Source: Apostichopus japonicus (lineage: Eukaryota > Echinodermata > Holothuroidea > Aspidochirotida > Stichopodidae). From it: DNA of 60,000 nucleotides. The notes under the pieces are model-generated. The model was given only the letters and a program-made list of their open reading frames with translations. It did no database searches and was not told the origin of the DNA. The translations under genes and the position numbers were made by a program. The stretch covers positions 21,628,489 through 21,688,488 of the forward strand of contig NC_092572.1 of NCBI RefSeq assembly GCF_037975245.1. The letters run 5' to 3'. Within the stretch, counting starts at the first letter, position 1; every line of letters begins with the position of its first letter. Positions 47,530-57,200 of the stretch are shown here, one piece after another.

Positions 47530-50500
47530 TTGATTCTGCCAATCATGCGATGAAAGTTAGCAATTAATTATTAAAGATACAGGCATCGAGTTTTATAGAT
47601 CACTCATGAAAATGAATGAGTTTTTAAGTGTGATAAGACACGTTTCTGTAAAGTTTAAGTACTATGTGAAAGACATAAAGTTACAAAAGGTTTATAAATT
47701 AGGTTGACTTTCTTTGTTTTCTTCCAAAGTAAATGTACTTTTAATTGTTTAAATGACGTTGTATAAGATAAGAGTTACTTTATGTATAAATTTCATTCTT
47801 TATAGTTTCGTTATTAAATATATGTTCAACAATTTCGTCGTTCTTATAGGGAGTAGATAAAATATTGTGTCGAATTTGTCAATGTGTAATTATGGGAGCA
47901 CAGCAGGTGGGGGAATGTCCTCGTAAGCATTATAGAAGCAGGATGTACTCTAAAGTCGTTTATCTGTTTGCTCTTACGTTCATGGGTATAAATATCATGC
48001 TAAATTTGCCCAGGTGTGTGGCCAATTTGACATCGACATTGGTACGACTTTTGATTTTCACGGGAGTGTGTGTCACCCACTCCTCTACCCTCAACCCCAC
48101 CCCACCCGAATGTCCGCCCCTTACTACCACAGCAACGGACGGACGAATGAATTTAACAGTTTGCTACTTGTTGGTAATTGTACATCAAATAGTCGTGTCA
48201 AGTATTGAACATAACCAAGAACATATTTTAATCTAACGGATTTATAACCAATCCAGTTGATTCCTGATAACACCCTGCATGGCACACAGCAACTAATGCT
48301 CATATCCAACAACCGTGCATCAGTAATTACTACTTTGTGTTCATCACACTATAACAAGTGCAAAGCATTTTATTAGTTCCAAACTAAGACGAAAAAGAAT
48401 TGGGCGAGTGGACAAGGGGTCTATGAAGATGACCCAAGCCTACAAGATAAAGTATTAAGGTACGGTACCGTTTGACTCCAGTGCACACCTCTTTTTAAAT
48501 TACGCCAATTCGTCATGCTGAGAACGAAGAAAGACCATTTCCGAGTACATCATGTTCAGGGACGTCATGGTAGAATCGCGTGTTAATGAACTGGCACTTA
48601 ATGGTTGGTACATCAACTACTGTTCATGTCCCACAGTCGTGCATCATTATTACTACTTTGTGTTCGTAACACCGTAACATGTGTTACATGAAATGAACTA
48701 CGTAGTTACTGTAACAGCTATGAGGGTGAGCGCTAACCACAGTACCCTAACAGTTTCATCGAAGCTTTCATACGAGTGCACCATACAGCGTGGTCCATGC
48801 CAGAATAATATAGTCCAACATCGAGAAAGTCAACAAGAGCAAACCATTACGTCAACATTCGAATAAAGCTTCTCTTCCTATGTATTAAGTGCCTTTCAGT
48901 TGAAAATTCATTTCAAATCAAGAAATCGAGATAGTATCAGAAATGTTTAGAAATAATCGTTTTGAACATTCGTATGATGATATAAGGGAAATATGCGATA
49001 GTGAGAGCATTAAATGTTATTTCAAAAGAGAGCGTTGATAAATTACAACAAATCATCTCCCCTCCCTTTAAGTCCTACCTATGACAATACTCCTGCTTTG
49101 TTCAAGAATTGTGGTATAGTCATCACCTATGGCCCTGTTAAATCATGAGGTATAAATTCCACAAATCGAAAAGCTGATCTTAACACTCTCAATTATCTAC
49201 CAAAACTTTCTCGTCTCAAAGATACTCTCAAGCAGTGGTGCACTCGTGACCGCACTCCTATTGGCAGAATTATTATGATTAAAAGTTTTGCAATCTTTCA
49301 ATTAGTTTTTCTCTTCTCTTTTCTACCAAAACCATCAGAGTATTTTATGAATGACTTAAATAACAATCTATTAAGTTTTATATGGGATGGGAAACCAGAT
49401 AAATTATGCGGACGGTTCTCCGCTATCCGTACAAAGAGGGGAAATTTAACATTATTAATGTTCGCCTGTCCTTATATGCAATGAAATTCGCTTGGGTAAA
49501 AATATATTTAAGTGATATCGATAGTGCATGAACAGTCTTTTCAATATGTCATTGAAACGTTACGAAGGTACTTATCTTTTTCGTTCTAACTTGAAGGGTA
49601 CTGATTTGATCTCTTTTCCCCCTCTGGAGTAAGCTTTCAGCTTCAGTGCCTTCTGCTTATTTTCAAAATCATTTGAAACAACAGCTCGATTCATATTGAT
49701 AACGCTACTGTCGTTAATGGAGTGTTTCACTCTGCTGGTATCAAATATGAAGGATATCTAGTTAATGATAATGGTAATATTTGGCTGTTGCTAATATTGT
49801 TTTTATAGTTTTCGGGTTACGAAAATATGTTAATACCAGATTAGATACTTACATTTTATTCTTGGTACAAATCAGCTGCTTTTTAAGAAAAAAAGGAGAC
49901 AAGTTCCTTTATGTACATTCTGTAAGTTAGAAGATGAAGATATCCCTTCTTCTTTTGGCACTGTGATAGGGTTATGAAGTTCCGGAATGCTATTTCTTGT
50001 TGTTTTCCTCAACACCGAATAACTTTGAAAATTATCTCTTTTGGATTTATTGGACAAACCTATGAAACAGTATAATTTTTTTCTTACTTCATGCTAAATA
50101 TTTCATTAACAAATGTAAAATGCAGGAAATAAATCCCAGCCGCGCTCATTTTGAAAGCACTGTGGATTTTATCCTTAGTATTGAGAAACACATTGCACTT
50201 AGAACACAGTTTCCATATGTACAATTAATATAAAGATATTGCAAAAGGTCTGAATGATAACAATCTATCGTTAAGTATATTCGTTTATCATTTTCTATTT
50301 ACATTTTTAAAACTGTTTCTGTTACGTTTACATGTATATATGCTTAATAAAAAGACTGAAAATAACTGAAGCCCCCCCTCCCCCCAAAAAAGAGCGTTGA
50401 TGTCGATCTCGCTGAATTTGTTCAATGGCTTAGTTTTACCCTTCATGTCATTTTATCAATGGTTTGTTTCTCCCTATTGAACGCTTCGATGGAGATGAAG

Positions 50501-51207
50501 AATGCCCCCTCACCTCACCAGCATTGCAAAAGCTACTGGTTCTCAACTAATCAGTGTTTATTCTAGATCAGTCCAGAGAGTCTCTTGCAATATGTCAATC
50601 GATATTGTGGTTACGACTTACGTACCATTTGTATCCTTAATTCGACTTCTCTTGTACGTCTTCGTTTTTTTACCATTGAAGTTTTCATCATATTCAAGTC
50701 TTCATCATGTTTCGCCCATGAACACTGAATTTATTTTTAAACCGGTTGTCAATCATTAACTTTCGTATAACCCCACGCATCCCTGAAGGACCTGGTAACA
50801 GAGTGTATATGCCCAATACGTAGTGTATATGAACAACGCATAGTGCGAGTTGCGTTGCTGAACGGAAAGTAATACTACCTTCAGCTACTGCACCTTTAAC
50901 TTCTACGGAAATGAAACTCTAAAGTTATACTTTCGATTATGTGATCCTGCACTTGGAACAATTATCAAGTATATTTAAAGCCATATCAGCCAGTACTTAT
51001 AGTAGTTCAATGTTCTTTTAATGGCTTTGCAGTTAGGCTTAAAAAATTAATGTCTTAAACGTATATGAACTTACGCAAACAGATATCCGCAGTATAGTAT
51101 GAAGCTAGAAACACAAATCGCAGAGCCTGCAAATAATAGAGCAATAGCAACAAACACAGAGCGTTTATGAAAAATTAAGCCACAAGTAAGCTAACATCTC
51201 TCATAGG
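47530..51207. other. Divergent intergenic region between genes B and D
   Basis: Head-to-head region between gene B (-) and gene D (+), so both promoters lie here. It contains the L1/Tx1-like relic (49040-50390) and two diverged copies of a 50-bp block (about 48305-48360 and 48634-48685). No other gene recognised. Confidence 0.4.
49040..50390 (+). mobile_element. L1/Tx1-like LINE relic
   Basis: Flanked by agagcgttgat at 49029-49039 and 50391-50401. Degraded ORF2 C-terminal pieces are visible: LSRLKDTLKQWCTRDRTPIG, RIIMIKSFAIFQLVFLF and LLSFIWDGKPDK, patterns typical of L1/Tx1 ORF2. The 3' end has aataaaaagactgaaaa, then a C-rich and A-rich tail. Multiple stops and frame changes; inactive. Confidence 0.7.
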
Positions 51208-51274
51208 ATGGACATACCATCGCGGATTTGTGGATACTGTCCAATTCTTTTCTGTTTATTTTTCATCTTTGCTG
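51208..51274 (+). CDS. Gene D signal peptide exon
   Basis: [20 protein letters not shown] then FAG, ending in phase 1 at gtaagt. A strongly hydrophobic run follows a short polar N-terminus. Confidence 0.65.
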
Positions 51275-54200
51275 GTAAGTATATTTGCTACCATCACCTC
51301 TTTCAATTTCTTCACTACTATATTAGTCCTGTATTGCTCTTTAGTTATTTGTTGCTATATTAGTCTTTACGCTATTAGTCTTTAACTGCTATATTAGTCC
51401 TGTACTGCTCTATTAGTCATTTATTAATATATTAGTCGTTTGCTGCGATATAAGTCCTCTACTGCGATATTAATAATTTAAATGCTATATTAGTTCTTTA
51501 CTGGCATACGTTTGAAATAAAGTGATTTGATATTACCTTGTTTGTGACTAGCGTGTATTACCACAATAATATTAGTCCTTAACTATTCTTTCTATTCCTT
51601 TTTATTATTCTATTCCTTAACTATTAGTTATTTAATGATATATTAGCCCTTTACTGCTATATTGATAGTTTAACTGCTATATAAGTACTTCACTATTATT
51701 TGAGTCATTTACTGCTCTATTAGTTTTTTTTTACTGTTTAATACGTCTTTAACTATTCTATTAGTCCTGTACTGCTTTATAAGTCCTTAACTGCTATATT
51801 AGTCCTTAACTGCTCTATTAGTTCAATGTGCTCTAGACTTAAGCCCACCTAGTAGTTATCTGTGTAAGCAACTGAACCTGTTATTATCATTACAACTGTG
51901 GTTTATAATATGATACAAAAAACATCACCCCGATCTTTTGCTTTTACTGATTCATGAAATTATGACGACACATTCAAGATAATATGAAACATGTGTTATC
52001 TATCTCGATTATTTTCGCAGATTTTGTGGCCGCAGTCGTTCTAAAAACGAAAACGTTGCATTGGGAAATTCAGTGTCCCTTGCATGTGCTGTTAGTACAA
52101 TAGATCAGACCGTATGGGCAGTAAAGAGAAACGATGTTCCACCCAAAATACTATCCTTGAGTCACTTGATCTTTGATAATAAGACTATGGAACTGAACAT
52201 TACTTCCATCTCTGATTCTGGTTCATTTTCTTACAATCTCCTCATCCTGAATGCAACTCTAGATATGGAAGGATACTACGACTGCGTGGAAGGAGGAATG
52301 ACAAAGTCGTCCGTCTTACTTAGTGTGGAAGGTATAGTGCCATATTGATTGAAATATATGCAGTTCTAATTGCAAACATAATTCATAGTTATAAAATTGT
52401 GAAAGAACTGGTTGTTATTTTGCTCATAAATACCAGTGACCAGTCAGTTTTGTGGCAAATTAAAGAACGTTTGAGGGGAAAACATACGTATGAAAGAAAG
52501 TGATTTTATTTTACCTTGTTTGTGACTAGTGTGCATTACCACGATAACTTTAATGTGGTAATATACCATGGCATCTAGCTTAATTCAAAGTCATTCAAGG
52601 AAATCTAATTTTCCGATAACCTATCCCATAAATTGTCCGATATTTCTACCCTTTATGTTATAATGGCGTCATCCAGAGAGCGTTCCAAACCACTTTCAGT
52701 CTTTCACGTGTTGTTTTATGTTTTTCTTCTATTTTAATTGCAGTTCCTCCAATTGTGACGTTAAAAATTGATAACGGGAGTCACGTTATCAATAATGGTA
52801 GCATTAATGTTAGATTGAACCAAGAAATTGTCATCCAATGTGTAGCAGAGGGAGGAAGGCCTCTTGTTTCTCTTGGGTTGGAGATAAATGGCAATCCGGA
52901 GGTTCACGGCATCGCAGTAAACGAAACACGAAATGCGGTCATTAGTACACTCTACTATAGACCGAAAGAGGGTGATACAGTGATATCATGCACAACAAGT
53001 GGACAAATAGCAATACCAGACATCAGGCGTCAAACTAGTTTAAACATTGTGTGTAAGTAGTGCTATTGGCCTGTTTATAATTCAAGATTGAACACACCTG
53101 TTCATTTCGTACAAATGATAAGCCGTTTTAGTTTTTATTATGTATGGCAAGCCGTTTTGGTTTTTATTCTGTATTAGATGATATTACTAATTATTTGATG
53201 ATATCAGCAATTCAGTTCCTCTGTGCCTTGTTGTAGCCACGACCAATCTGACCGTACCGGTACGCGTACAGAGTTTGTTTAGTGTATGTCCACTGCTTTG
53301 GAAAAGGACTGTTTTACGTTGTACTAATACAACTACATTGATCAAAACAACTTAGCTATGTACATACAATGTAGGCTTATGTACGTATGTATGCATTATG
53401 CATACAGACTAGGCCAGTTAAAGTTTCCCTTTTGCCGCCAACAAACTAAAGTGGGGCGCTGATCCTAAAAGTAAAGTTTTCACCGTTGAATTACTGATAT
53501 CAGCAATTGAATATGTGATATCTGCAAATGAATTGCTGATATCATCAAATAAGACATATCTCTATGTCAATTGGTGATATCATCAAATCGTTTGCTGATA
53601 TCATCAAAGCATTTGTTGATGTCATCGAATCATTTGCTGATATCACCAAATCAATCGCTGATATCATCAATTAATTAAAGATATGTAGAATTTCTGATAT
53701 CATCAATTGATTTGATGATATCATCAAATAATTGGTGATATCAGCAATTGAATTGGTGATATCAGCAAATGTATTGCTGATATCAGCAATTGAATTGCTG
53801 ATATCATCAGGAACCCCTTCACTCATGTATCATTTAACTTCTCACTGCGGTGTCGAAGTTTAATAATTTACCTTCGGGTGTATTATGCAGTAGATATAGT
53901 TTCTTGGAATGTTATATTTTCCTTTCACTGAAAAAATTCAAATTATTACTCCAATTCACAAACTAGACAATATTAAATCCTAATACTTTCATATTTGCTT
54001 TTTTATAAGAGCCACGCAGATTTTTAACACTTCCTTTCTATCTTTTTCACTGGACGAAAACTAACAATGCCCTAATTCACAAATCACCAAAAAACAAAAC
54101 AAGTTCTTACTGTTTTGTTAGTTTTTGTCTGTTGAATTATTTATTAATTTTGACAAACCACGCTGTATATACCAGTTCATTAACGATTCATTAACGTTAA

Positions 54201-57200
54201 CCATAGCATACATGGTAAGTAACCTGGAAACTGCCAAACATTGTGATGTAAATATTGTTATAATTAATATATCTTATAGGTCTATACCTACCGACTTCAG
54301 TTTTGTGATACGACACATATCTGTCACCGTTCATTTTATTAAACGGTAATTAACTTTGCAACAATTTTTATATTTTGAAGATTACGTGATTAATATTAAT
54401 TAATAATAGCAGGAAAGACTTGATCCTGGATCCGACTGGATGATCCAGCTATACACACCTTGGAGAGTACTCCTAGTTAGAAAAATATTCCACCCCTCTA
54501 CTTTTGAAGGCGACCGGACAGCCACCACCACGCCCGTCTCACCCCCTATTCCTTGATTAGATACAGGTTATATAATAATAAAGCTCGTCAAGTGATCATT
54601 TTGCAATCAAATTACTAATTACTCTTGAATCAGAAAGTAATCATTTCAATTGTAGCCAAACTTCAGAGAGAGATCTTAACATCTTGATGTTTTGGGTTTC
54701 TAACATACCATGATTCAAACTATGTTTGGCTTTCTACATCACGTGACGGGAAAGCTCAAGGGTATCTTACCTGATGTTGTATCTGTTCTGTTGCATGTGA
54801 TGCATGTTTGCTCAAGTTAATTCACGAAAGAACTTGTGTAAATCCACCCTGTGAATATATTCACTAATTAACAATTAAGCGTTTTTATTTTCCCACAGAT
54901 ATGTATGACGCAACCACCGTCTTACCAAAGCAACTATCCAGTCTCTACACTATTGGCATACCCATTTGTTCCGTGGGCGTTCTGTTAGCATGTTTACTTG
55001 TGTTCACTTGTATATTTTTATGGAGGAAAGGTAAGGACTATTCATCAGTATATGACATCAGGATGTAGTTAAGCGGATTTTTTGAGATACGGTTATATAG
55101 GTATCTCGCTTTATCCTTCTCCTTCTTCTCTTTCTCTTTTTCTTTCTCCTTCTCCTTTCCTTTATATCTACTTTCTATCCTTCTATCACTTTTAGCACAA
55201 CCTAATTGCCTAGATAAGTACTTAGAAAGGCGTAAATTATGTTCTAAATACTCCTCATATTGCACCATTTGACCCCTACATTCTTTCTGTAGATGACCTA
55301 CAGACACTTTACATACCTATATGGGAGACGGTTTAATAATCCGAGGGCTTCACACCTCCTTTATAAATCTTTTATTTGCCTCTAATCCTCCCATACAGGT
55401 TCAGGCCTCCAATTTAATCATTTTGAATCTCCCCCCCCCCCTTATTTTCATGTTGTCTTAGTTATTCGTGAATTTAAGAACACGAATATATATATATATT
55501 TACAAGTATATATAAATATTTATATACAAGTCATATCGAAAACAAACACAGACACCAGGCAAATAACCTGTAATTGCAGAGAAAAGAGCGACTGCCCCTG
55601 TCCAGGGGAATATTTCGCCAGCGATATAATATACAAAGCAGAGGTCACTACTGATCCATAGACAGCCGTGTTTATCGGTCTGGCTAGTGGAAGCTTTTAG
55701 GCAAGGTACAACAATCACACCAAATCTTTCCGCAACGAACGTTACCAACACTTAACTGAGCTCTCAAAACATATCTGGGACTTGAAAAAGAAAGAAAATC
55801 GATCACTTCATTTCTTGGGAAATCCTAAAGCACTCTAAGACACGTTAGGGCAGCTCCGGCCAGTGTAATCTCTGTATGGAAGAAAAATTCTTCAAATTAA
55901 GAAGCAGAGCCGAAAAATGCTACAACAAAATCAAAAAGCGTACCGAATTTGTGTCCAAATGTCGTCATGGCAACCGTTCAAATAAACCCACTGACCGCCT
56001 TGAAGGAAACAGTCGTACTTTCAAGAAGTTGCCTGATGATCGCCGCAGTGAAAAAAACTCAATATGTACGTGAAACTGTTAGTTGCATATATATGAATAA
56101 TATATAAATAATTATCAACACACCAGACAAATTTCACTTCACGACCGGTTCCTCCTTTTGGGACTCATCAGGCGGCGAAGGCAGGAATCGAACCCCGGAT
56201 CTTGTGTCGCAGACAGAAGTTCGTACCACTCGAACACTGTGATTCTACTGGTTTGTGAATGCGCATATACGTGCTTTATTTAACTTGAATAAAGGCACCA
56301 AGGGAGTACTCTGTAAAATCATAACACCTGTGTAATACGCCCTTATTGACAGTTGGGTGATTGTGGCTGGTGCAGTTTGGTCGATTGCCAATGGCCTGTT
56401 AGTTTGTGCTTGTTTCACAATCAGGAAATTTAGATGTAGGTATAAGAATTGTACACGCATTTGAACTTAATATTATTGAAACTATGAAAACAGTTCAAAC
56501 TATAAAGGTGTTTTGTTTTACAAAAATCCTCAGGTTCTATCCATTTAAGAAAGTAAAGATCATTGAATAACATTAGGAAACATTATCAAGAGGTAGACAT
56601 AGAAAGAGAGTTTGGATAACATACGGTATTTTGCATAAATAACACCGTACAGTAGTATAATGAAAATGAAAATTCATGCACTGACATTAGACAGAACGAA
56701 AGTGTTACCATGTCACATTAATAAAATGAAAACGGTCATACAGTAAGTATCTTCAATAACCGCGACACTTTACGATTGTTACAATGAAGCATTGGTAACA
56801 ATACATAAGCTTGACATCTGGGTTGCTGAATTATTAAGTCTGATCATGTGATGAGAAGTAGAGGCTTACGAATAATAATGCATAATAACCTTTTATCATA
56901 TTTGATCATATAATAAATGTTATATATGAGATTAAGAGGGTAAAGGAGGAAAGGTTGGGTTGGGTGGGGGAGGTGCTTTTAATCATTATATATATTTACG
57001 CTTGGAGTTATATGCTTCAATGTGAAATATTAAAGTAGAGTATCAGCCGAGGAGACATCGTTTTAGACCAGATTGGTGTTCTACTTTGTTTACCAAACAT
57101 GTTTGAGGGAAATGATCATTTGAGTTTTAGTCATTGTGTTGTTATCTTATAGAGCTTCTCTATCATCGATGGCCACTTTAGAAAGATTTAAACACCAAAC

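Noticed and set aside
47865-48236. 123-codon plus-strand open frame upstream of gene D
   Set aside because: No recognisable domain, biased composition, no splice link to a receptor exon and no paralogue in the window.
53490-53810. CRISPR-like array
   Set aside because: Units are contiguous and variable with no unique spacers, and the genome is eukaryotic.
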